NCBI GenBank assembly: GCA_029838195.1
Contig: JALGVJ010000029.1
Span: 1 to 49,024, forward strand
Direction: 5' to 3'
Source of the DNA: Promethearchaeota archaeon
Lineage (GTDB): Archaea; Asgardarchaeota; Lokiarchaeia; Sigyniarchaeales; SOKP01
Length of the DNA: 49,024 nucleotides
Under the pieces are notes generated by a model that was given only the letters and a program-made list of their open reading frames with translations, was not told the DNA's origin and made no database searches. Of the stretch, positions 8,064 through 15,225 are shown piece after piece. The position numbers and the translations under genes are program-made. Position 1 is the stretch's first letter; each line of letters opens with the position of its first letter.

Positions 8064-8813
8064 CTATTGCGAGCAAATGCATTTCTCGCTTTTAATTACA
8101 TCAATGATGTTAAATGAAAATTCTAATAAATTCACCATTAACAATTTGTTTTCTAAGTTCGGCAAACCTAAAGCCGTTTTTATCACCTCTAAAGCTTCAA
8201 GAGTGCCTAAAATCCCGGGAGTAACTCCTATAACGGGTAAAGGCCCTTCTGATTTGTGATCTTGGGGAGGTTCACTAAAAATACATTGATAACACGCACT
8301 TTTTCTCGGATTAATCGTTAAGATTTGACCATAAAAATCTTTTATACCCGCAATAACACATTTTATCCCATGGTTGACTGCAACTCGATTAACTAAAAAC
8401 TTAGTCTCTAAATTATCACTGCAATCGACAATGAAATCTTGATTGTCTATATATTTTTCAATGGAATTCTCATCCACGAAATCTTTATGGGCATGAACCG
8501 TAATGCTCGAATTTTTTCTTTCTAACACCCTCTTAGCAACTTTTACTTTCTCTTCTCCAATATCCGCTTCATCATAAAGAATCTGCCGCTGTAAATTTGA
8601 AAGAGACACTACATCATTATCTATGATGGTTAATTCCTTAATTCCGGCCGCAGTCATGTATAAAGCAAAAGGAGATCCCAAGCCTCCCACGCCAATCTGT
8701 AAAATGCGTAAATTACTAAGAATTTCTTGCCCCTTTTCTCCAATAGATGGTGAAATAATTTGCCGAGAATACCTCTCGTAATCAACATTTTTATTTTGGA
8801 ACGTAATATTCAT
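8064..8813 (-). CDS. E1-like adenylating enzyme (ThiF/MoeB/HesA family)
   Basis: The 249-residue protein carries the ATP-binding GVGGLGSP motif (residues 41-48), the metal and nucleotide segment IIDNDVVSLSNLQRQILY with the Arg-finger-like NLQRQ, and the DCSDN segment (130-134). Two Cys pairs, CYQC (174-177) and CIC (245-247), form the structural zinc site. Family members adenylate the C-terminal glycine of a ubiquitin-like or sulfur-carrier protein. The cysteine usually found ten residues before the PGI(I/L)G motif is absent: the aligned position is Glu in SEGPLPVIGVTPGILG. That suggests adenylation without a stable thioester, as in MoeB. It is directly joined to the Roadblock gene, whose stop codon abuts this ATG. 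Confidence 0.82.
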   Translation of the reverse strand: MNITFQNKNVDYERYSRQIISPSIGEKGQEILSNLRILQIGVGGLGSPFALYMTAAGIKELTIIDNDVVSLSNLQRQILYDEADIGEEKVKVAKRVLERKNSSITVHAHKDFVDENSIEKYIDNQDFIVDCSDNLETKFLVNRVAVNHGIKCVIAGIKDFYGQILTINPRKSACYQCIFSEPPQDHKSEGPLPVIGVTPGILGTLEALEVIKTALGLPNLENKLLMVNLLEFSFNIIDVIKSEKCICSQ

Positions 8814-9218
8814 TCACCTAGATAAAATGTTCTTGAGCTTTTTTATTAAAATTTCCATTTCTATTAAAATTAAACCAAAATCGACATTCTCGATTCTAAG
8901 GAGAACCGCTAAATAATAATTCTTATTAATTTCAAATACAATTACTTGAACATTCTCAAATTGAATCGTTACATGAAATAATTGATCGTTCTTTAACCAA
9001 GGAAGAAATATAGCTTCAAATGCTTTAACAATATTCATGAGTTTAATTCCAAACATCTTAATATCATCAATATCTCCCTTTAACCGCGAGCTTAGCACGT
9101 GCCCCTCCCGATTAATTATTGCCGTGCCGTATAGTTCATGATTAATTTCAAGTTTCTTTAATTCATTATTTATTTCTTCTAATTCTATAGAATTAATTAT
9201 CGTCATGGTAATGTGCAA
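8814..9218 (-). CDS. Roadblock/LC7-domain protein
   Basis: The 134-residue protein has the Roadblock/LC7 pattern: an N-terminal helix (EEINNELKKLE), strands GTAIINREGHVLSS, a central helix (MFGIKLMNIVKAFEAIF), then paired strands VTIQFENVQVIVFEI and YYLAVLLRIENVDFGLIL, and a last helix. The family regulates small GTPases and is expanded in Asgard archaea. Its TGA stop is immediately followed by the ATG of the E1-like gene, and TAGGTGA overlapping the stop can serve as the ribosome-binding site for that gene, so the two are surely cotranscribed. A start two codons later is possible. No GTPase gene lies in the window. Confidence 0.68.
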   Translation of the reverse strand: MHITMTIINSIELEEINNELKKLEINHELYGTAIINREGHVLSSRLKGDIDDIKMFGIKLMNIVKAFEAIFLPWLKNDQLFHVTIQFENVQVIVFEINKNYYLAVLLRIENVDFGLILIEMEILIKKLKNILSR

Positions 9219-9366
9219 GTTAAGGTTTTATATTATGTTTCTGGGTTATAAAACACCAAACTTTTTAAAATCATGAATTCTAATGGAGGAAAACAATGAA
9301 GTATTCTACCATTAATAACTTACCATTACAAAAAAAGAATACGAAATAACAAATCTAATAGGAGAG

Positions 9367-9567
9367 TTACCTGTAAAAACTTTTTGTTCCGTTAAAGGGA
9401 TTATGACGATTCCTCCATGCAGGTTGCCTGAGCTTCGCAGTTCTTCCAAATCCACAGCTAGCGCAATATCCTTTTCTTCTATGAAAAGAATGCTTTCCAC
9501 ATCGCCTGCAGGTCTTATGCGAAGCGGCTTTATTTTTTTTCCCCTTACTTGGTGTTCCTTTTCCCAT
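9367..9567 (-). CDS. rpl37e: Ribosomal protein L37e
   Basis: The 66-residue protein begins MGKGTPSKGKKN and carries the two zinc pairs CRRCGKHSFH and CASCGFG, followed by a basic tail. This is the standard archaeal/eukaryotic L37e of the large subunit. It follows the LSm gene by 18 bases on the same strand, the conserved archaeal LSm-L37e arrangement, so both are translated from one transcript. The tail is a few residues longer than in many archaea. Confidence 0.92.
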   Translation of the reverse strand: MGKGTPSKGKKNKAASHKTCRRCGKHSFHRRKGYCASCGFGRTAKLRQPAWRNRHNPFNGTKSFYR

Positions 9568-9585
9568 GATTTTTACCTCATTTTT

Positions 9586-9903
9586 TTAATCTTCTTCTGG
9601 CTCTTCTTCAGATATTTTTTTTAAATGTTCTTCCTCTTCCATTTCGGAAAAAACTAGTTTTTCTCGCTCCTGGCCGATGAATATTATAGATGCCCCTCGT
9701 ATCATGATCGTCCCTAGATCCTTGCTGCGCTTTCCACCTCGTCCAAAATATATTTCCTTGGCATTTTTCACGATTAAATTCATGTAATTATCAAATCGAA
9801 CCAACTTTCCCGTGATATACGTGTTCCAAATTTTTAATTTTATTCTTACTTCGTCTTTTAAGATAGCTTTGCTAAGGGTGCTCTTGATAGTGTGTTGAGA
9901 CAT
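9586..9903 (-). CDS. Archaeal Sm-like (LSm) RNA-binding protein
   Basis: The 105-residue protein holds the Sm1 motif (IKLKIWNTYITGKLVRFDNYMNLIVKNA) and the Sm2 motif (GTIMIRGASIIFI). Such proteins form six- or seven-membered rings that bind U-rich RNA. After residue 88 there is an acidic tail of Glu-rich sequence not present in short LSm proteins. It is the first gene of the LSm-rpl37e operon. Divergent transcription towards the dehydratase gene starts about 115 bases away. Confidence 0.9.
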   Translation of the reverse strand: MSQHTIKSTLSKAILKDEVRIKLKIWNTYITGKLVRFDNYMNLIVKNAKEIYFGRGGKRSKDLGTIMIRGASIIFIGQEREKLVFSEMEEEEHLKKISEEEPEED

Positions 9904-9988
9904 TACCTTTCCACAATTCAGCGAAATTTACGGTATATAGTAATTAGAATTTTAAATATTTTTTTATATTTGTAAGGATTTTTCTTCA

Positions 9989-9997
9989 ATATAAAAA
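9989..9997 (+). promoter_or_regulatory. TATA-like element before the dehydratase operon
   Basis: ATATAAAAA is centred about 25 bases before the ATG at 10018, and there is no Shine-Dalgarno sequence before that ATG. This predicts a leaderless transcript for the two-gene dehydratase operon. Confidence 0.5.
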
Positions 9998-10017
9998 TTT
10001 TTTCAAATTGATAATAA

Positions 10018-11055
10018 ATGGAAAGGATAGGTATATTCGATTCTGGAGTGGAGACGCCCGAAGAAATCATCATGGCAGCGGGCTTTACACCCTATCGCCT
10101 TTTTGGTGATCCTTCAATTCAGCCGGAGAAAGCCAATGAGCACATCCCCCCCACGCACTGTGTATGGACGAGAAATCTTCTTGAGAGGGCCCTAACAGGT
10201 GATTATGGGGATTTAAAGGGGATTATTGCCACCCACGGATGCGATCGAACGAATCGCGAGTTTGATATTTGGGTGGAATGCTTGAATTTAAAGTTCATGT
10301 TTTTCTTGAATTCGCCTAGGAAACGAGGCGAGAAACCTCTCGAATTTTTTATCACTGACATGAAGGAGCTCATTTTGCAATTAGAAGAGACATTCGGGGT
10401 TCAAGTTTCTACTGAAAAATTAAAAGATGCCATCAACACGATGAATGAAATACGAGGTCTTCTAAAATTCTTATCGGAATTGCGAAAAGAAAACAAAATT
10501 AAAGGTTCTGAACTTCATGGCATGGTAAAAGCTGCTCAAATGAATGACAAGGAGGAAACATTAGCTTATTTGAGAAATCAACTGGAAGAAATAAAAACAA
10601 GAAACCCCTTTGAAGATGGAAAATTAAAGAAGGTGTTATTAACCGGTTCTGATATTGATGACACGGAATTTATTAAATTCTTGGAAGATTTGGGATTTCA
10701 CATCGTAATCGATGATTTATGCGTTGGAACGAAGTATTATTGGAATACAGTTGATGAATCTAAGGATCCTTTGCACGCATTAGCAGAATATCATTTATCC
10801 AAGCCGATATATTCCACGAAATATCCCTCTTACGAGCGATTTAAGATTTTAAAGGAATATGCTGAAAAATATGAGGTTCAAGGAGTCATCAATATAGCTC
10901 AAAAATTCTGTGAACCCATCTTGTATGAACATCCTTACATGATGAAAAAATTTAAAGAACTTGAAATTCCGTATCTTTTTGTCGAAATGACTTATAATAA
11001 AGAATCTTATAAGCAATTATCAACAAGATTTTCAGCATTTGCTGAAATCATTTGA
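10018..11055 (+). CDS. 2-hydroxyacyl-CoA dehydratase family subunit
   Basis: The 345-residue protein belongs to the HgdB/BcrB/BcrC family, which binds a [4Fe-4S] cluster and carries out radical dehydration of 2-hydroxyacyl-CoA or related reductions after one-electron activation. Candidate cluster cysteines are in THCVWTRN, THGCDRTNREFD and QKFCEPILYE, matching the three-Cys pattern. The region KVLLTGSDIDD followed by VIDDLCVG fits the second domain. The next gene encodes a second, related subunit 12 bases downstream. The activator ATPase (HgdC/HadI) needed by the known dehydratases is not in this window. Which acyl-CoA is used cannot be told. Confidence 0.75.
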   Translation: MERIGIFDSGVETPEEIIMAAGFTPYRLFGDPSIQPEKANEHIPPTHCVWTRNLLERALTGDYGDLKGIIATHGCDRTNREFDIWVECLNLKFMFFLNSPRKRGEKPLEFFITDMKELILQLEETFGVQVSTEKLKDAINTMNEIRGLLKFLSELRKENKIKGSELHGMVKAAQMNDKEETLAYLRNQLEEIKTRNPFEDGKLKKVLLTGSDIDDTEFIKFLEDLGFHIVIDDLCVGTKYYWNTVDESKDPLHALAEYHLSKPIYSTKYPSYERFKILKEYAEKYEVQGVINIAQKFCEPILYEHPYMMKKFKELEIPYLFVEMTYNKESYKQLSTRFSAFAEII

Positions 11056-11067
11056 GGAGGTGCAACC

Positions 11068-12333
11068 ATGGGTGTAAAAAAAACCGAAAATAAAGCTAAA
11101 ATGTTGAATGCCACGCAAGGCTTGAAAAATATCATGGGACGCCATTTTTTAGCGATTGAACAAGCATATCGGGATGCTAAACCAACCGCTTGGGCGACGT
11201 CTGGAAGCCCTGTAGAATTTCTCTATATGATGGATGTCCAACCCATGCTTCCGGAAAATTCAGCAACAGTTAGTGCGGCTCAAAAATATTCTCAACGATT
11301 CATAGAACTCGCCGAAGAAGAAGGATTCTCTTACGACCTATGCTCTTATTTTAAAACGAATGTAGGGGCAGTATTAACAAATGCAGACATGAGTAAAGGA
11401 GGTACCAGGAAGCCCACTTTCATGTTATCCACTGATGTAATATGCGATACACACGTGAACTGGTTTCAAGTCCAAGCTGAACGATTTAACGTGCCTCACT
11501 ATACTATTGATGTGCCTCATGTCGTCAGTAACACCAATCAAAGGCAATATGACTATTTCAAAAATTATGTAAAGGAACAGCTCTATGAGTTAATAGATTT
11601 CATCCAAGAAGTTACCGGCCATGAATATGATGAGGAGAAAGGGCGCGAAGTTGCCCTTAATTCATGGAACTTGAGCATGGTCTGGCAAGATATCTATGAA
11701 CTAAGAAAAGCAGTGCCGTGCCCCATTTCTACAAGAGATACTTTCGGAGGGTTGTTTCCGCTTTTCACGATGCCCGGCTTAAAAGAACCCATTAAATTAT
11801 ACAAGCGAATGTACAAGGAAGCGAAAACACGGGTGGATAATGGAATCGGAGCTTTGGATGAGGAAAATTATCGTCTCATGTTCGAGGGCATTCCCTTCTG
11901 GTACGCTTTAAAATATTTCTCCACCTTAGAAAAATACGGCGCAATAATCGTGTACGAGCCTTATACTTACGCTTTCTCAAAATTCATGAATCCAAACGTG
12001 ACAAAAGAAAAGCTCTTAAACGATCCTATTGATGCCATGTCGGAACTCTTGCTGAGCTTTTGGTATATCTATGACTTGAAAACTCGGATTAAAAAATTTG
12101 CCGAAACGGTAAAAGAATGGAAAATCGATGGCGTGCTATTACATGAAAATCTCTCTTGCCGCCCCAACTCTTGCGGCTTGTATGACTTGAAAAAACATTT
12201 ATTGGAAGATTATGATATTCCTTCTCTAATAATCAACGCAGACATGAATGATCCACGTAAATTCAATGAGGAGCAATTAACAAATCAGATAGAAAGCTTC
12301 ATTGAAATTTTGGAAAAGAGGAAAAAAAGATAA
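11068..12333 (+). CDS. 2-hydroxyacyl-CoA dehydratase family, second subunit
   Basis: The 421-residue protein is paralogous to the preceding one and resembles the larger HgdB/FldB-type subunit. It has a CDTHVNWFQVQAERFNVPHY segment and a C-terminal LHENLSCRPNSCGLYDLKKH motif whose cysteines are candidate cluster ligands, followed by the IPSLIINADMNDPRKFN region that in the family lies near the active site. A strong Shine-Dalgarno (GAGGAGGTG, 11054-11062) overlaps the previous stop codon, so translation is coupled. The 3' end of this gene is also the left edge of a direct repeat (see 12305-12609): its last 29 bases recur at 14922. It then meets a decayed copy of the sulfatase gene tail-to-tail with no spacer. 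Confidence 0.75.
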   Translation: MGVKKTENKAKMLNATQGLKNIMGRHFLAIEQAYRDAKPTAWATSGSPVEFLYMMDVQPMLPENSATVSAAQKYSQRFIELAEEEGFSYDLCSYFKTNVGAVLTNADMSKGGTRKPTFMLSTDVICDTHVNWFQVQAERFNVPHYTIDVPHVVSNTNQRQYDYFKNYVKEQLYELIDFIQEVTGHEYDEEKGREVALNSWNLSMVWQDIYELRKAVPCPISTRDTFGGLFPLFTMPGLKEPIKLYKRMYKEAKTRVDNGIGALDEENYRLMFEGIPFWYALKYFSTLEKYGAIIVYEPYTYAFSKFMNPNVTKEKLLNDPIDAMSELLLSFWYIYDLKTRIKKFAETVKEWKIDGVLLHENLSCRPNSCGLYDLKKHLLEDYDIPSLIINADMNDPRKFNEEQLTNQIESFIEILEKRKKR

Positions 12334-12609
12334 TTATACATGTTTATACTTTTTTTTATAAAATTCAAGAATTTTTTCCCTTGGAATCACTACACATCGC
12401 CTTGCCCATTTTTCATAAGCATCTATCATGGATTTGGCTTGTTCGGGATGCTCTTTAATTATATCATGTAATTCCGTGTGATCTTTCTCCATATCATACA
12501 AATCCTACTCATTAGGAAATTCTCGAACCAATTTCCACTTTCCTTGGCGAACAGCTGCATTCCCCTCGTGTTCAAAAAATAGTAGGCCCTTCCCATTATC
12601 TTGATTATT
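12305..12609 (+). repeat. Direct repeat, left copy
   Basis: About 305 bases that recur at 14922-15225 in the same orientation. By eye about nine substitutions and one single-base indel separate them, so near 97% identity. The repeat spans the last bases of the dehydratase gene and the 3' end of the sulfatase gene, i.e. the junction between two convergent genes. The left copy is the decayed one for the sulfatase part and the intact one for the dehydratase part. Confidence 0.9.
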
Positions 12610-12629
12610 CCACTTATTTCCAAATTTGA
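12334..12629 (-). pseudogene. Sulfatase 3' end, decayed duplicate
   Basis: The minus strand repeats the C-terminal coding end of the sulfatase at 14950-16548. In this copy a Trp codon has become TAG (12505-12507), and after 12609 the sequence jumps to a segment equal to 15520-15539, so about 294 bases (15226-15519) are missing. The copy then ends at a junction with a GH114-like gene fragment. It cannot make a functional enzyme. Confidence 0.85.
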
Positions 12630-12959
12630 AATTCCAAATTTGAATTTTTAATAATTCCGCAAAACGGGGAATCTCTGCTTGAAGATAATAAATACCGTGC
12701 AGCTATTGATGGTATTGGAAAAGAAGATCTTTATTTATATACTGATGTAAAACGTTCTAAGGCAGAAATAGCAAGCGTAATTGATTATCTGGAATTACTT
12801 GCAAATAAAAATAAACCCATAATGATTATTGATTATCCTACTCTCTATTCCAATATCAAAGAATTTTTTTACCTCGCTTGGCAAGATGGATTTTTAGCTC
12901 ACGCGCCTCCCAGAGATTTAGATGAGTTAATTTATTATCCCGATTTTCCTCCAGATTAA
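12630..12959 (+). pseudogene. 3' fragment of a GH114-like (MJ1477/TM1410-type) glycosidase gene
   Basis: An open frame of 109 codons without a start begins at the repeat junction and ends at TAA (12957-12959). Its product contains FLIIPQNGESLLED, AAIDGIGKEDLYLYTD, then PIMIIDYP and a final RDLDELIYYPDFPPD. These resemble the second half of the TIM-barrel proteins of the endo-alpha-1,4-polygalactosaminidase-like family (PQN...IDGIG.E...VDY). The first half is missing, so the gene was cut by the event that formed the island edge. The identification is from memory of the family pattern. Confidence 0.5.
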
Positions 12960-13136
12960 ACATTATTAAAAATATTAATACTAAAAAGATTAAATTGCTT
13001 ATAAAATACTAAAAATAATGCAATTATTTTTTTAAAAATTAAAATAGAATCTTTTAATAATATTTATCTAATCTATCAGATGTTTTAATATTAAATAGAA
13101 TTTCATAATAATATCCAAAATTAATGATATTACACC

Positions 13137-14093
13137 ATGTTTGTAGAAACTCTTGATATTAAAGAATTTAGAGGTATAAAAGATTGTAAAAAAAAGATTG
13201 AATTATCAGAATTTACCATTTTAATTGGAAAAAATAATTCGGGTAAAACATCTGTTTTAGAAGCATTATCCTTATTACCGCATGTTGAAGTCAAGGATAA
13301 ATTATTTAATAAGAGTAAAATATCAGTTCTAAAAGAATTGCATTCTTCTAGAAATATTTTTTACCGCTATTCCGGACAATTTAATTTAACTTATTTTATT
13401 AACAATGAACCAATTCTTTTAACTTGTAATGAAAAATTTCATTTTACGGTTAAATTTAGAAAGAAGGCAATTACTCCTCAAGAATTGGCGCGCCAATTAT
13501 CACATTCTTTCAATAAGAAAGATAATGAAATGGTTCAATTTTTACCCTTTAATCAAATAACTATACAACAATTACAAACTAAACTAAATCAATTAAAAGA
13601 TAAGCTTACTAAAAAAGGGCTTCATATTACCTTAGCAAAATTCTTGAATAAATGTGTAAATGACAAATTCAGTGAACTCGTCTTTTTACAACCTGTAAGT
13701 TTAAGAAAAATATATGCAGATAATACATTTTATCTTGAATTAAAAGATCTTGGATCTGGTGCTGAAAAAGTCATTTTAACCATGGCATTTCTCGAAATCA
13801 TGGATCCATTATTAGTACTGATTGATGATTTTGAAGCCGGACTTCATCCAAGCTTGTTAAAATCTTTTTTAAAATGGCTTAATGAAAAAAAGTTTCAAAA
13901 AATAATCTCGACGCATAGTATAGATGTTTTATACCATTTGACGGAGATACATCCTAAAAATTCCACGATTTTGTTATTGGATAAATCAAATGAAGACATA
14001 TTATGCTATAAAAAATTAACGATTGATGAGCTTGAAGATATTATAAATGCAAATCATGACCCCCGTTTATTACCAAATGTTTTAGAAATCTAA
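13137..14093 (+). CDS. ABC-type AAA ATPase (OLD/AAA_15-like)
   Basis: The 318-residue protein begins with the LDIKEFRGIKDCKKKIEL strand typical of RecF/OLD-type ATPases. It has Walker A GKNNSGKT (residues 31-38), a signature-like DLGSGAEKVIL, Walker B LVLIDDFEAGLHP and the H-loop IISTHS. There is no C-terminal TOPRIM domain; instead the next gene, 25 bases downstream, supplies a TOPRIM-like protein. In known defence systems (OLD, Gabija GajA, PARIS AriA) such an ATPase acts as sensor or clamp for a nuclease. The insert (coiled-coil) region is only about 150 residues, so the protein is small for its class. An antiviral role is inferred from family and island context. Confidence 0.72.
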   Translation: MFVETLDIKEFRGIKDCKKKIELSEFTILIGKNNSGKTSVLEALSLLPHVEVKDKLFNKSKISVLKELHSSRNIFYRYSGQFNLTYFINNEPILLTCNEKFHFTVKFRKKAITPQELARQLSHSFNKKDNEMVQFLPFNQITIQQLQTKLNQLKDKLTKKGLHITLAKFLNKCVNDKFSELVFLQPVSLRKIYADNTFYLELKDLGSGAEKVILTMAFLEIMDPLLVLIDDFEAGLHPSLLKSFLKWLNEKKFQKIISTHSIDVLYHLTEIHPKNSTILLLDKSNEDILCYKKLTIDELEDIINANHDPRLLPNVLEI

Positions 14094-14118
14094 ACACTAA
14101 ATTTTAATAAGATTTATA

Positions 14119-14760
14119 ATGATGTTCTTAGATGGTTTTGAACAAGGTAAAGCGGATTTTATAGTTATTTTAGGGGATGGTTCTTTTGATAAAAAAGTTC
14201 TAATGGGCATTGCAAGAAAATTAGATGGAAAAAACATTAGTTTAGGAATTCCAAGTATAATTTTTCAAAGAAAAACTGGATTAAGAGCAATAGACGCATT
14301 AAAAACGTATATCGGGAAATCGAGAATATCCTCTTATATTTTCATGACGGATAGAGATGTTTTTAAATATAATCCCATAAATGAAATACATTCTTATTTA
14401 AATTCAATAGGGATTGAAGTTATTAATTGGCATTTAATAAAAGAAGCTTACCTGCATGAATGTCGATTAGGAAATAATGCATTTAAATTGTATTCAATCA
14501 TCGCGGGATCTACAACTTTTATAGAAGAGGAAATAGCTAAATTATTAGAATTATCTTTAGGGGAGAAAATAAATCTTAATGGTGAGCGAGATAATTCATG
14601 GAAAAACCGCATAAAATCTGAAGTTAAACAAATCTTGCGCCAAAAAGGAATTAAAATTGATAAATTTATTATTAATAATGTCAATAAAAGTATTTTAGAA
14701 CGAGCTTTTCCTAACATTTATGCTGTAATGAAACATATAGAAAAGATACATGTCTCTTAA
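14119..14760 (+). CDS. TOPRIM-like putative nuclease partner of the ATPase
   Basis: The 213-residue protein has a TOPRIM-like start: FIVILGDGSFDKKVL (an Asp, D20, in place of the usual catalytic Glu, and D24), then the second acidic motif YIFMTDRDVF with D78 and D80. The C-terminal half is helical and basic, with IDKFIINNVNKSILERAFP near the end. TOPRIM nucleases use these acidic residues to bind metal. Paired with the ATPase just upstream, it resembles a split OLD nuclease or the AriA/AriB pair of PARIS, but I cannot name the family firmly. It starts with two adjacent ATG codons at 14119 and 14122. Confidence 0.55.
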   Translation: MMFLDGFEQGKADFIVILGDGSFDKKVLMGIARKLDGKNISLGIPSIIFQRKTGLRAIDALKTYIGKSRISSYIFMTDRDVFKYNPINEIHSYLNSIGIEVINWHLIKEAYLHECRLGNNAFKLYSIIAGSTTFIEEEIAKLLELSLGEKINLNGERDNSWKNRIKSEVKQILRQKGIKIDKFIINNVNKSILERAFPNIYAVMKHIEKIHVS

Positions 14761-14921
14761 TCATATATGTTCCAATAATAGATTAAGAAAAATTTTATAG
14801 CTTTTATGAATTTCCTCTTTGACTATGAATTAAACATAATAGCTTCTATTTAAAGCTATTTCAACCATGACGACTAATTTTTTTAAATTTAAAAAAAGTT
14901 TAATATTATAATTTAGGAGAA

Positions 14922-15225
14922 AAATTTTGGAAAAGAGGAAAAAAGATAATTATACATGTTTATACTTTTTTTTATAAAATTCAAGAATTTTTTCCCTTGG
15001 AATCACTCCACATCGCCTTGACCATTTTTCATAAGCATTTATCATGGATTTGGCTTGTTCAGGATGCTCTTTAATTATATTATGTAATTCCGTGCGATCT
15101 TTCTCCATGTCATACAATTCCCACTCATTAGGAAATTCTCGAACCAATTTCCACTTTCCTTGGCGAACAGCTGCATTCCCCTCGTGTTCAAAAAATAGTA
15201 GGCCCTTCCCATTATCTTGATTATT
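14922..15225 (+). repeat. Direct repeat, right copy
   Basis: The partner of 12305-12609. It starts with 28 bases copied from the end of the dehydratase gene, here out of frame through loss of one A and without the rest of that gene, then runs into the intact 3' end of the sulfatase gene. Homology stops at 15225, with a further 20-base match (15520-15539) that in the left copy is joined directly. Confidence 0.9.

Larger units (their letters stand above)
12610..14921. mobile_element. Inserted island bounded by direct repeats
   Basis: About 2.3 kb lies between two direct copies of the dehydratase/sulfatase junction. It contains a 5'-truncated GH114-like gene and an intact ATPase plus TOPRIM-like gene pair. 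I see no integrase, transposase or terminal inverted repeats. A single crossover of a circular molecule carrying a slightly diverged copy of the junction would give this structure; a tandem duplication followed by insertion is the alternative. Confidence 0.6.

Noticed and set aside
9312..9500. 62-codon minus-strand frame overlapping L37e
   Set aside because: Out of frame with the clear zinc-ribbon ribosomal protein on the same strand.
12305..12629. Treating the left repeat as a second functional sulfatase gene
   Set aside because: It covers only the 3' end, holds a stop codon and an internal deletion, and joins an unrelated gene fragment.
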